Source of the DNA: Granulibacter bethesdensis | GTDB taxonomy: Bacteria; Pseudomonadota; Alphaproteobacteria; Acetobacterales; Acetobacteraceae | Direction of reading: 5' to 3' | Length of the DNA stretch: 64,000 nucleotides | Assembly (NCBI RefSeq): GCF_001889545.1 | Contig: NZ_CP018194.1 | Span: forward strand, 1,834,501 to 1,898,500 | Part shown: positions 1 through 7,989 of the stretch, piece by piece | How positions within the stretch are numbered: the stretch's first letter is position 1 | Layout of the letters: each line of letters begins with the position of its first letter | The notes under the pieces: generated by a model | The model's database searches: none | Seen by the model: only the letters and a program-made list of their open reading frames with translations | Told to the model about the DNA's origin: nothing | Program-made: the position numbers and the translations under genes

Positions 1-26
1 CCAGCCTAAGATACCCCAGCGCCAAG

Positions 27-237
27 GGTCTATCTCCGCGCACGCGGAGGAACCCACGGGAAGCGCGCTGCCTCCTGATGTGCCTGGGGCCTATCTCCGC
101 GCACGCGGAGGAACCCATGAGAAGCCCGGAAAAGATGTGAATACGTCAGGTCTATCTCCGCGCACGCGGAGGAACCTGCAAAGCTATTACAATCTGACTC
201 TATAGCAACGGTCTATCTCCGCGCACGCGGAGGAACC
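27..237. CRISPR. CRISPR array end, four 28-bp repeats, type I-E-like
   Basis: Four copies of a 28-bp repeat lie at 27-54, 88-115, 149-176 and 210-237 with an exact 61-bp period, so the three complete spacers are 33 bp each and all differ. The repeat begins GGTCTATCTCCGCGC and ends GGAGGAACC, with an inner hairpin CTCCGCG/CGCGGAG, like type I-E repeats. The second copy has C for T at its third base. Bases 1-26 are a partial spacer, so the array continues to the left. If the repeat is oriented as in E. coli (GAACC at the 3' end), the leader lies to the left and this is the old, distal end. No cas gene is visible. Confidence 0.95.
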
Positions 238-758
238 TCTTGCCTACAACACATTGATACTTATTGACAATATCAAAGAACGTCATGTTTCAGAGATTAA
301 CTTTATCTGAACCAGCAGCACTCCGTCGGCCTTGATACTTTCCTTCGGAGCATCATAATCGGAACAAGAACAGGGATGGTCGATAGACCGATCCTGTCTC
401 TGTCCCGCTTCTCCATGCAGAATTAAAAACGCATATGATCGTCTTCTGCAACTGGTGCAGGATGAGAAGGGGCATGAGAAGACTGAGCCCTCTATATGTT
501 ACGCGGCGTTGACGAAACATCCAGCGCCATGCTGGCGATCATTATGGAATCAAAATCCCGATAGATTCCATGAAGAGCAGGCTGCACAAGGAGATGCTGA
601 ATAATCTGTTTCATCATCCTGATACAAAAATCGATTTTGTGCAGAAAGACCTTTTATCTCCCGGATATCTTTGAAAATCTTGCCGAAAAAGGATTCCTCT
701 TCAAATATCAATCCAGACGCGGCAACTGCCATGTCTGTACCAGGCGGAGAGTAAAACT
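238..758. other. Gene-free stretch between CRISPR array and CCA enzyme gene
   Basis: This 520-bp stretch is less GC-rich than the flanking genes. Short open frames run on both strands (for example about 356-604 plus and about 298-475 minus), but none has a credible start, ribosome binding site or recognisable product. They may be remnants of a decayed gene. It includes the 3' flank of the minus-strand operon that ends at 759. Confidence 0.4.
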
Positions 759-2000
759 TTAAATCTCTCCCGCCTTCAGGCCATCCTCCACCCAAGCCAG
801 CAATGCCGCTTTTTCCTCCTCCCCCTCCCGGCAGCCGCGATGGAGCCATTCCGTGCGAACGGTGTCGAGCAGATGGCCGAGCGCCGGGCCAGGGGTGGCG
901 AGACCGGCCGCCAACAGATCGCGGCCTGCCAACGGGAAATGCGGGCGGCTCAACGGAGTCAACAGGCGCGTCAGATGCGCCGCGCGCTCATCGCGCAACG
1001 TGACCCAGGCACGATCGATCAGAGCCTGCGCCGGGTCATCAGCCAGCAGCCGGCGGAGGCCTACCGTATCCGCAGCGCCATCCCACACCGGCACAGAACC
1101 GTCGAGACAAGCGGCCAACCGGCCTGCCTCCTGACCGGACAGGCGCAGGCGCTCGGCCAATGCGCGGGGAGGTTCCTTCTCCCCCACCAGCAAAGCGAGG
1201 CGCGGGATCGCTTCCTCCGCCAGACCTTCGCCGGGCATGCCATTTGCAACCGCCTCGATCAATGGCGCGGGATCGTATCCGGCGGGGAACAGTACCGGCA
1301 GCACACCGGTCCGCTCCATCGCCCCCAGTGTTGCCGCCAGATGCGGGCCTGTGAGGATACGCCGCAACTCGCTCCACACACGCTCCGCCGAGAGCTGTGT
1401 CAGCTCTCCGGCGATGGCGGCAATGGCCTGCATCGCCGCCACATCCGGCTCCGCCCCCTGTTCCCAACGGCCATAGCGGGCCTGAAAGCGGAAAAAACGC
1501 AGCGCTCGCAGCCGGTCCTCTGCCACCCGCCGGGCTGCTTGTCCTACGAAGCGGACCCGGCCAGCACGCAGATCATCCAGACCGCCGAAATAATCATGCA
1601 GCGTGCCATCCGGCGACAGGGACATGGCGTTGATGGTAAAATCCCGCCGCGCCGCATCCTCCTGCCAGTCATCGGTGAAGGACACCTCGGCATGGCGGCC
1701 ATCCGTCGCCAGATCACGGCGCAGGCTGGTGATCTCGAAACGCTGGCCCCTGCTTACCGCCGTGACCGTACCGTGGGAAAGCCCGGTGGGAATACTGTGC
1801 AGGCCAGCCTGTTCCAGACGATACAACGTCTGCTCCGGAGGCATCGGCACGGCAAGGTCGATGTCCGCCACCGGCCGCCCTGCCAGAGCATCCCGCACAC
1901 AGCCCCCCACCGGACGCGCCTGCGGCAAAACCGCCAGCACATCATGCAGGCCCGGATCGTCCAGCCATGACGGATGCAGAACCGGTTTTTCTTCCGTCAA
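759..2000 (-). CDS. cca: CCA tRNA nucleotidyltransferase / poly(A) polymerase family protein
   Basis: A class II nucleotidyltransferase of 413 residues that should add or repair the 3' CCA end of tRNAs in the cytoplasm. The nucleotidyltransferase signature is clear: GGCVRDAL at residues 32-39, followed by the metal-binding pair in DIDLAV (Asp46, Asp48). The RRDFTINAMSL motif follows at about 118-128 and an all-helical RNA-binding part fills the rest. Length fits the alphaproteobacterial family. The ATG overlaps the stop of the upstream NUDIX gene by four bases, so the two are probably translationally coupled. Some relatives are annotated as PcnB; tRNA CCA addition is the more likely role here because this is the only such gene in view. 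Confidence 0.93.
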   Translation of the reverse strand: MTEEKPVLHPSWLDDPGLHDVLAVLPQARPVGGCVRDALAGRPVADIDLAVPMPPEQTLYRLEQAGLHSIPTGLSHGTVTAVSRGQRFEITSLRRDLATDGRHAEVSFTDDWQEDAARRDFTINAMSLSPDGTLHDYFGGLDDLRAGRVRFVGQAARRVAEDRLRALRFFRFQARYGRWEQGAEPDVAAMQAIAAIAGELTQLSAERVWSELRRILTGPHLAATLGAMERTGVLPVLFPAGYDPAPLIEAVANGMPGEGLAEEAIPRLALLVGEKEPPRALAERLRLSGQEAGRLAACLDGSVPVWDGAADTVGLRRLLADDPAQALIDRAWVTLRDERAAHLTRLLTPLSRPHFPLAGRDLLAAGLATPGPALGHLLDTVRTEWLHRGCREGEEEKAALLAWVEDGLKAGEI

Positions 2001-2653
2001 AAGCCGGGCTCCGCCGCCAAATGAGCCTCCGCCTGCCGCAACCGCAAGGATAACTCCATCAGGATTGCGGCAGTCGCGCCCCAGATCACATGCTGCTCAT
2101 GCGGCCAGACCCAGCTTTGGTGACGCATGCCTCTTACCTCCAGCCAGTCCTGCCGAGGCGCATCAGGATCCAGCAGCACACGCAATTTCAGTTCGAACAC
2201 CGCCGCCACTTCCGCGGGCGCAACGGTCACCACCCAGTCCGGGGACACCAGCCCCACCACCGGCGTCACCACAAAGCCGGTTCCGGTCAGGACCGGATCA
2301 AGCCGTCCGAGAAGATGCACATTCTCTGCCTGCAGACCAATCTCCTCCCGCGCTTCCCGCAAGGCGGCATGCTCCGGGGAAGCATCACCGGGATCAATCC
2401 GCCCGCCCGGAAAGGAAACCTGACCGGCATGATGGCTTAAGCCCGCCGCACGCAGCGTCAGGATGATGCCCGGCTCCTCGGCCTCCGTGATTCCCACCAG
2501 CACCGCGGCAGCCCGCATCATGGAGACGGTGTCCGCCAGCATCTCCGGACGGCGCAGCAGGTCGGGCTGAGGCACCGGCAGGGACAGAGCCGTGCGCAGA
2601 TATCTGCCGACAGAGGCTATACCGCAGGGCGGAACAGTCTCCACCACCTCCAT
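1997..2653 (-). CDS. NUDIX hydrolase, CoA pyrophosphatase (NudL)-like
   Basis: A 218-residue NUDIX protein. The NUDIX box runs from GGRIDPGD to REAREEIGL at about residues 83-106 and has all the expected Gly, Arg and Glu residues. It is preceded by LSHHAGQVSFPGG, the extended motif typical of CoA diphosphatases related to NudL, which cleave CoA to 3',5'-ADP and phosphopantetheine. Substrate is inferred from family resemblance only. It is the middle gene of a compact minus-strand operon: the gene upstream ends three bases before its start, and its own stop overlaps the start of the CCA enzyme. Confidence 0.88.
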   Translation of the reverse strand: MEVVETVPPCGIASVGRYLRTALSLPVPQPDLLRRPEMLADTVSMMRAAAVLVGITEAEEPGIILTLRAAGLSHHAGQVSFPGGRIDPGDASPEHAALREAREEIGLQAENVHLLGRLDPVLTGTGFVVTPVVGLVSPDWVVTVAPAEVAAVFELKLRVLLDPDAPRQDWLEVRGMRHQSWVWPHEQHVIWGATAAILMELSLRLRQAEAHLAAEPGF

Positions 2654-2656
2654 GCC

Positions 2657-3196
2657 TCACCCCTTTTCCGCATTGGACGGCATTTCGCCGAGCGCGAAAA
2701 ACGTGCCGCAGCTCCAGACACCCAGCATGCGGCGGCAGCAGACATCATGCGGTTCCGCCAGCGCGACCAGCTCATAATACACAGCCCTGCTGATCCGTGC
2801 CTCGATAGGCGGAGCACCCTCTTCTCCGTCCCTGACATGCAGATAGGGGGTGGGCTCGCAGGTCAGGATGTCATGCGCCACGCGGATCGGGTGGTCCTTC
2901 CCCGCCGTGATGAGCTGATCGACATTGGTGCGGAAAGTCAGCTTCTGATGGCGGCCACAGCCGGCCCAGTCCAGCTCCACCGCGACAAAGGGCGCATCCT
3001 CGACTTCGATCCGGCCTTCCTCGACCGGGGTGCGCAGCTTGTAGCCGTCCTGATCCCGTCGCAGCACGGAGGAAAACAGGCAGACCAGTTCCTTCCGGGC
3101 GATCGGGCTGCCGCGATACAGCCATGTGCCATCCCGCCGGATCAGAAACGGCAGTACACCGCAACATGTGCTGCCAGCCTGCGTCGGATTGCCCAT
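2657..3196 (-). CDS. DUF1285 domain protein
   Basis: A protein of about 179 residues that matches the DUF1285 family, whose function is not established. Family-like blocks are FLIRRDGTWLYRGSPIARK near the N-terminus, then LVCLFSSVLRRD, LRTPVEEGRI, and FRTNVDQLITAGKDHPI. I chose the ATG at 3196 because recognisable family sequence begins about 12 residues later; the frame stays open upstream to 3397, but that extension looks non-coding. The DUF1285 - NUDIX - CCA order is a compact operon and suggests a housekeeping role. Confidence 0.8.
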   Translation of the reverse strand: MGNPTQAGSTCCGVLPFLIRRDGTWLYRGSPIARKELVCLFSSVLRRDQDGYKLRTPVEEGRIEVEDAPFVAVELDWAGCGRHQKLTFRTNVDQLITAGKDHPIRVAHDILTCEPTPYLHVRDGEEGAPPIEARISRAVYYELVALAEPHDVCCRRMLGVWSCGTFFALGEMPSNAEKG

Positions 3197-3439
3197 GACG
3201 GCATCAGGGGAAAAACCCTGCTTCTCATGGCAGGAAAGGCTGTTCAGTATGCTGTTATCGACCACGTTCCATCCCAGGGTTGATCCGATGACGCCGGAAA
3301 GACCGCCTGAAAGGCATCGCGCGGAAGTTAGCCCCCCGCAGCAATATCGCCTTGAGAGCGATATAGGAAGTCTCTCTTTGCTGATCAAACAGGGCAATCA
3401 CAGATTGATCGTGGCTCTGCCTGAGAGCCTGACACGCTC

Positions 3440-4828
3440 TCAGGGATGCTCTGACGCGGCGAAGGGGGCCGCCATCAGGCGCTGCTCCGCCTTTTTCTGC
3501 CGCAGCCTTGTCGCACTGCTGAAAAATGCGTTCAGCAGCACGGCGGAGACGGCCGTCAGTACGATCGGATCAGCCACAATCGGCCTCCATTCGGCAGGAA
3601 GCATCCGGAAAAAATCCGGGGCCACCAGCGGAATGACGCCAAGCCCGGCAGAGAGCGCCACCACCAGCACGGCATTATGCTCGGTTTTGTAATCGACGGT
3701 GGCAAGGATCTTGATACCGGTGGCGGCCACCATGCCGAACATGATGAAGGCCGCCCCACCCAGCACGCTGTAGGGAATGGTGGCGACAATAAAGGCCAGT
3801 TTCGGCACCAGCCCCAGCGCCAGCATGATGACTCCGCTGGTCACGCAGACATACCGGCTGAACACGCCCGTAATCCCGACCATGCCAACATTCTGTGAGT
3901 AAGAAACATAGGGAAAGGTATTGAACACCGCCCCGATCACGGTCCCCAGACCATCGGCCCGCAGCCCGCGCCTGATATCCTCATCCGAGACCGGCTTCCC
4001 CACCACGTTGCCCAGGGCCAGAAACATGCCCGTCGCCTCGATAAACGTGATGGTGACCAACAGGCACATGGTCAGGCAGGGGATCAGATGAAAACTCGGC
4101 ATGCCGAATTGCAGGGGCGCGACCACCCTCACCCAGGGCTGCGCGGCGAGGCCGGAGAAATCGACATCCCCCCGCAGGATGGTCAGCATATATCCTGTCA
4201 ACAGCCCGGCCATAACGGCGACATGGGACAGGAACCCGCGCGCGAAACGCACCAGCAGCAGGATCGTCAGCAGAACCACGATGGCCGCCGAGATATGGTG
4301 GAAGGACCCGTAATCAGCCGCCCCCACCCCGCCGGCAGCCCAGTTGATGCCAATCCGCATCAACGAAATACCGATCATCATGATGATGGAGCCGGTCACC
4401 AGAGCGGGGAAGAAACGCAGCATCCGCCCGATCAGCGGCACGATGGCCAGCCCGAACAGCCCCCCGACCAGAGCGGCCCCATAAATACCCTGCAAGCCCA
4501 CTCCCGGCGTTGCGGCCATGGCCAGCATGGGCGGGATGCATAACCCCGTTACCCCCATGATGACGGGCAGGCGAATGCCAAACGGACCGAAGCCGATGGT
4601 CTGGATCAGCGTGGCAATGCCGCAGGCGAACAGATCGGCATTGATCAGCATGGCGATATGGGCCTGATCCAGATGCATCGCCGCGCCGAGAATCAGTGGT
4701 GCCGCCACCGCATTGGCATACATCACCAGCACATGCTGCACCCCGAGGGTCAGCAATCTGGGCCATGGCAGCATCTGATCGACCGGATGCAGTGTCTTTT
4801 CAGCAACCCCGGACACGGAACCCGTCAT
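3440..4828 (-). CDS. Nucleobase:cation symporter-2 family purine/xanthine permease
   Basis: An inner-membrane permease of about 462 residues of the NCS2 family (UraA/XanP/UacT relatives) with roughly 12-14 hydrophobic segments. Near the N-terminus it has the family block QHVLVMYANAVAAPLILG, and in the second half the motif QNVGMVGITGVFSRYV, which matches the purine-transporter signature (QN...G...T...SR). Proton-coupled uptake of xanthine, uric acid or another purine is likely; the exact substrate cannot be read from sequence. Start: AGAAGGA at 4836-4842 lies seven bases before the ATG at 4828. ATG codons at 4831 and 4873 are alternatives. It is divergent from a LysR-type gene, its probable regulator. 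Confidence 0.88.
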   Translation of the reverse strand: MTGSVSGVAEKTLHPVDQMLPWPRLLTLGVQHVLVMYANAVAAPLILGAAMHLDQAHIAMLINADLFACGIATLIQTIGFGPFGIRLPVIMGVTGLCIPPMLAMAATPGVGLQGIYGAALVGGLFGLAIVPLIGRMLRFFPALVTGSIIMMIGISLMRIGINWAAGGVGAADYGSFHHISAAIVVLLTILLLVRFARGFLSHVAVMAGLLTGYMLTILRGDVDFSGLAAQPWVRVVAPLQFGMPSFHLIPCLTMCLLVTITFIEATGMFLALGNVVGKPVSDEDIRRGLRADGLGTVIGAVFNTFPYVSYSQNVGMVGITGVFSRYVCVTSGVIMLALGLVPKLAFIVATIPYSVLGGAAFIMFGMVAATGIKILATVDYKTEHNAVLVVALSAGLGVIPLVAPDFFRMLPAEWRPIVADPIVLTAVSAVLLNAFFSSATRLRQKKAEQRLMAAPFAASEHP

Positions 4829-4994
4829 CATCCATTCCTTCTCCGCCCGAACAAGCACAGGCCCGCAAGCCATGCTGCAGAAGGCTACGAATCATAACCG
4901 TTGCCTGCCAGTGCCGTTTTCTTGACAAGGTGTTGCGAAAACCTGAACACCTGCTTCTCATACCAGGGTGACAACAGATAAGGATCGGCAGCCT

Positions 4995-5909
4995 ATGCGA
5001 CATCTGCGGATTCTGACCCATATTGTCGATGTGGCCCGCAGCGGCTCCATCCGTCGCTCGGCCGAGCGGCTGAACATCACCGCCTCCGCCCTCACCCGCC
5101 AGATTCAGGATTTCGAGGAGGAGCTGGGCACACCGGTTTTCGAGCGCACCGCACAGGGCATGCGTCTGAATGCCGCCGGGGAACTGATCGTACAGCATGC
5201 GCTGACACGGGCAGCCGATCTGGATCAGATACGCTCCCGCATCGCCGATCTTCAGGGGGTGCGACGTGGCCACGTGACGGTGGTGTGCAGTCAGGCTTTT
5301 GCCCGGCTCGACCTCCCGCGTGAAATCGAGGCCTGTCGCAGGCTGTATCCGCTGGTTTCCTTCAGCATAAGGGTGCTGGATCACAGCCGCGCGCTGGAAG
5401 CGCTGCGCCGTTATGAGGCCGATCTGGCTCTGGTTCTGCAACGCCTGCCGGACAGCGAAATTCAACCCCTGCTGCACTATACCCTGCCGCTCTGCGCCGT
5501 GATGGCATGGGATCATCCGCTGGCCAGACGGGATGGCGCGCCGGTGCGGTTGCGGGCATGTCTGGCGCATCGTCTGGCGCTGCCGGAGCGTGGCATGGCC
5601 ACCCGTCAGGCTCTGGATGAGGCGCTGTTACGGCTGGGGCAGACAAACCCGGAGGATATCGCCGTGGACTCTGATTCGATGGAGCTGCTGACCGAATATG
5701 TGCGCCGTGCCGGAGCCGTGACCTTTCAGGCCGCCAGCCCGGTGCAGGAGGAGGAAGCCGGTGATCTGTGCCTCCGCCCGCTCGACCCGCGTGACGCAGG
5801 GCCGGTTTCCTGTGTGCTGGGCCATCTGCGGGGCCGGGTGCTGTCTGTCGCAGCGGCCAAATTCGCCGATCAGCTCGCCCGCAGTCTGCATGCGCGCTAC
5901 GGGCATTGA
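4995..5909 (+). CDS. LysR-family transcriptional regulator
   Basis: A protein of about 304 residues with the LysR plan: an N-terminal winged helix-turn-helix (RSAERLNITASALTRQIQDF, about residues 19-38 counted from the chosen start) and a long effector-binding domain. The ATG at 4995 is preceded by AAGGA at 4980-4984; a GTG at 4968 would add nine residues. It is transcribed away from the purine permease across about 165 bp, the usual arrangement for a LysR regulator and its target, so purine-responsive control of the permease is a reasonable inference. The C-terminal codons run into a short 13-bp tandem repeat. Confidence 0.88.
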   Translation: MRHLRILTHIVDVARSGSIRRSAERLNITASALTRQIQDFEEELGTPVFERTAQGMRLNAAGELIVQHALTRAADLDQIRSRIADLQGVRRGHVTVVCSQAFARLDLPREIEACRRLYPLVSFSIRVLDHSRALEALRRYEADLALVLQRLPDSEIQPLLHYTLPLCAVMAWDHPLARRDGAPVRLRACLAHRLALPERGMATRQALDEALLRLGQTNPEDIAVDSDSMELLTEYVRRAGAVTFQAASPVQEEEAGDLCLRPLDPRDAGPVSCVLGHLRGRVLSVAAAKFADQLARSLHARYGH

Positions 5910-5944
5910 TCTCCCGGTTTGATCTCTCGGTTTGATCTCCCGCT
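5906..5944. repeat. 13-bp tandem repeat, three copies
   Basis: Three imperfect copies of TTGATCTCCCGGT stand head to tail at 5906-5918, 5919-5931 and 5932-5944. They include the stop codon of the LysR gene and part of the spacer before the MoxR gene. No function is evident. Confidence 0.8.
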
Positions 5945-6033
5945 TTGCGATCGTGCGACAACGTGCCACCATTTGCGTTGATCCTGTGATACCCGGCCAA
6001 TTTCCACCATCGCCAGAGGATACGCGCATCATT

Positions 6034-7050
6034 ATGCCGGTCAGCATGCTTCAGAACGCCGACACACACTCACTTGAAACCAGCCTCGCCGCGCTGGAAG
6101 CCACCGGCGCGAAAATGGCAGCGGTGCGCACCGAAATCGGCAAGGCGATTTTCGGACAGCGCGCGGTGATCGAACAGACTCTGGTGACATTGCTCAGCGG
6201 CGGCCATCTGCTGCTGGTCGGGGTGCCGGGGCTGGGCAAAAGCCGTCTGGTGGAAACGCTCGGGACGGTGCTGGGCCTGCATGCCGGGCGGGTGCAGTTC
6301 ACGCCCGATCTGATGCCGGCCGATATTCTGGGCAGCGAAGTGCTGGAGGAAGCGGAGCATGGCCGCCGGGCCTTCCGCTTTATCCCCGGCCCGATTTTCT
6401 GCCAGCTTCTGATGGCCGACGAGATCAACCGTGCCAGCCCGCGCACACAATCCGCGCTGCTTCAGGCAATGCAGGAAGGCAAGGTGGCGGTAGGCGGCGC
6501 GGAACACGCCCTGCCGCGCCCGTTCCATGTGCTGGCGACACAGAACCCGGTGGAGCAGGAAGGCACCTATCCGTTGCCGGAAGCGCAGCTGGACCGGTTT
6601 CTGCTTCAGGTCACCCTGACCTACCCGGAAGCGGCAGATGAGCGCGCCATGCTGCTGGCCACCACCGGCGCGGAGGAAGCCCGTCCGCAACAGGCCCTGA
6701 CCGCCGAGGATCTGCTTCAGGCGCAGCGTCTGGTGCGGCAGATGCCGGTTGGTGACAGCGTGGTGGATGCGATTCTGGCGCTGGTGCGCGGGGCTCGCCC
6801 GGAAACGACGGAAGATACCGAATTGCGTCGTCATCTGGCCTGGGGGCCGGGGCCTCGCGCGGCGCAGGCCCTGATGCTGGCGACCCGCGCCCGGGCCCTG
6901 CTGGACGGACGGCTGGCCCCAAGCCTCGATGACGTGGCGGCGCTGGCTCCGCCGGTGCTGCGGCATCGCATGGCGCTGGGTTTCGCCGCCCGCGCCGAGG
7001 GTGTTCAGCTCGATCAGTTGATCGAGCGCCTGATCGAGCGGATCGGGTGA
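6034..7050 (+). CDS. MoxR-family AAA ATPase
   Basis: A protein of about 338 residues of the MoxR AAA+ group, thought to act as a chaperone-like ATPase for assembly or activation of partner complexes. Visible motifs: Walker A GVPGLGKSRLVE, Walker B LLMADEINRASPRTQSALLQ, sensor region HVLATQNPVEQEGTYPLPEAQ, and the arginine in LDRFLL. The ATG at 6034 was chosen over upstream in-frame non-ATG starts; AGAGGA at 6015-6020 is rather far away. It heads a four-gene operon, and its stop overlaps the start of the DUF58 gene (GTGA), the standard MoxR-DUF58 pairing. Confidence 0.92.
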   Translation: MPVSMLQNADTHSLETSLAALEATGAKMAAVRTEIGKAIFGQRAVIEQTLVTLLSGGHLLLVGVPGLGKSRLVETLGTVLGLHAGRVQFTPDLMPADILGSEVLEEAEHGRRAFRFIPGPIFCQLLMADEINRASPRTQSALLQAMQEGKVAVGGAEHALPRPFHVLATQNPVEQEGTYPLPEAQLDRFLLQVTLTYPEAADERAMLLATTGAEEARPQQALTAEDLLQAQRLVRQMPVGDSVVDAILALVRGARPETTEDTELRRHLAWGPGPRAAQALMLATRARALLDGRLAPSLDDVAALAPPVLRHRMALGFAARAEGVQLDQLIERLIERIG

Positions 7051-7976
7051 GTCCAGCCCGCATGGCGGCTTCTTCTCATCAGCAGACCCTGCTGCGGGCA
7101 CAGGTGGAGGCCGGGCGGTTGCCGCCTTTGCTGGCGGCGGCGGAGCGGGTGGCGTCCTCGGTCGCGCAGGGCGTGCATGGCCGCCGTCGCACCGGCAGCG
7201 GCGAGAGTTTCTGGCAGTTCCGCCCTTTCTCCCCCGGCGATACGCCTCGCCGCATCGACTGGCGGCAATCCGCACGCTCCGGGCTGGATGCCCCGCGCGG
7301 CTGGTTCATCCGGGAGACAGAGTGGGAAGCCGCCCAGACGGTTTTTCTGTGGACCGACCGCTCTGCCTCCATGCAGTTCCGCTCGACCGGAGCCACGGTC
7401 TCCAAGCTGGAACGGGCTGATCTGCTGTTGCTGGCGCTGGCCTCCCTGCTGCTGCGCGGCGGGGAACGTGTGCGGCTGCTGGGGGCGCAGACGCGCTTCA
7501 GCGGCGGACAGGCCGCTCTGGAGGCGCTGGCCATGGCGCTGGACACACTGCCGCCGGGGGAGGTGCCGCCCCTCTCCGCGCCGGTACCGCCTTTTTCCCA
7601 TGCGGTGCTGATCGGCGATTTCCTCGCGCCGCTGGAGGATATCCGCGCCTCACTGGCCCGGCTGGCGGCACTGCCGGTAAGGGGATGCGTGCTTCAGATT
7701 CTCGATCCGGCCGAAGTGCTGCTGCCCTATGAAGGCCGCGTGCGCTTCACCGGAATGGAAGCGGACGGGGAAGTCCTGCTCCCCCGCGTCAACGCAGTGC
7801 GGGAGGAATATGCCAGACGGCTGGCCGCCCAGCAGGAAGGGCTGGCTGCCCTCTGTGCCGGGATGGGCTTCACCTTCTCCGTCCATCGTACCGATCGGGG
7901 GCCGGAGCTGCCCCTGCTGGCGCTGCATCAGGCGCTGGCCGACAGTCGGGCCGGCAACAGTCGGGTCAGCACCTGA
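7047..7976 (+). CDS. DUF58 domain protein, MoxR partner
   Basis: A 309-residue DUF58 protein. The family signature FRPFSPGDTPRRIDWRQSAR lies at about residues 58-77, followed by a von Willebrand A-like fold (TDRSASM near 105). Such proteins are usual partners of MoxR ATPases. The start is the GTG at 7047, which overlaps the moxR stop; an ATG at 7062 would also work. The gene ends 13 bases before the next start. Confidence 0.88.
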   Translation: MSPARMAASSHQQTLLRAQVEAGRLPPLLAAAERVASSVAQGVHGRRRTGSGESFWQFRPFSPGDTPRRIDWRQSARSGLDAPRGWFIRETEWEAAQTVFLWTDRSASMQFRSTGATVSKLERADLLLLALASLLLRGGERVRLLGAQTRFSGGQAALEALAMALDTLPPGEVPPLSAPVPPFSHAVLIGDFLAPLEDIRASLARLAALPVRGCVLQILDPAEVLLPYEGRVRFTGMEADGEVLLPRVNAVREEYARRLAAQQEGLAALCAGMGFTFSVHRTDRGPELPLLALHQALADSRAGNSRVST

Positions 7977-7989
7977 TGGGAGGCAACCC

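Noticed and set aside
840-1970. 376-codon plus-strand frame over the CCA enzyme gene
   Set aside because: Shadow of the real minus-strand gene, which has all family motifs.
6070-7275. 401-codon minus-strand frame over the MoxR gene
   Set aside because: Shadow of the MoxR and DUF58 genes in GC-rich DNA.
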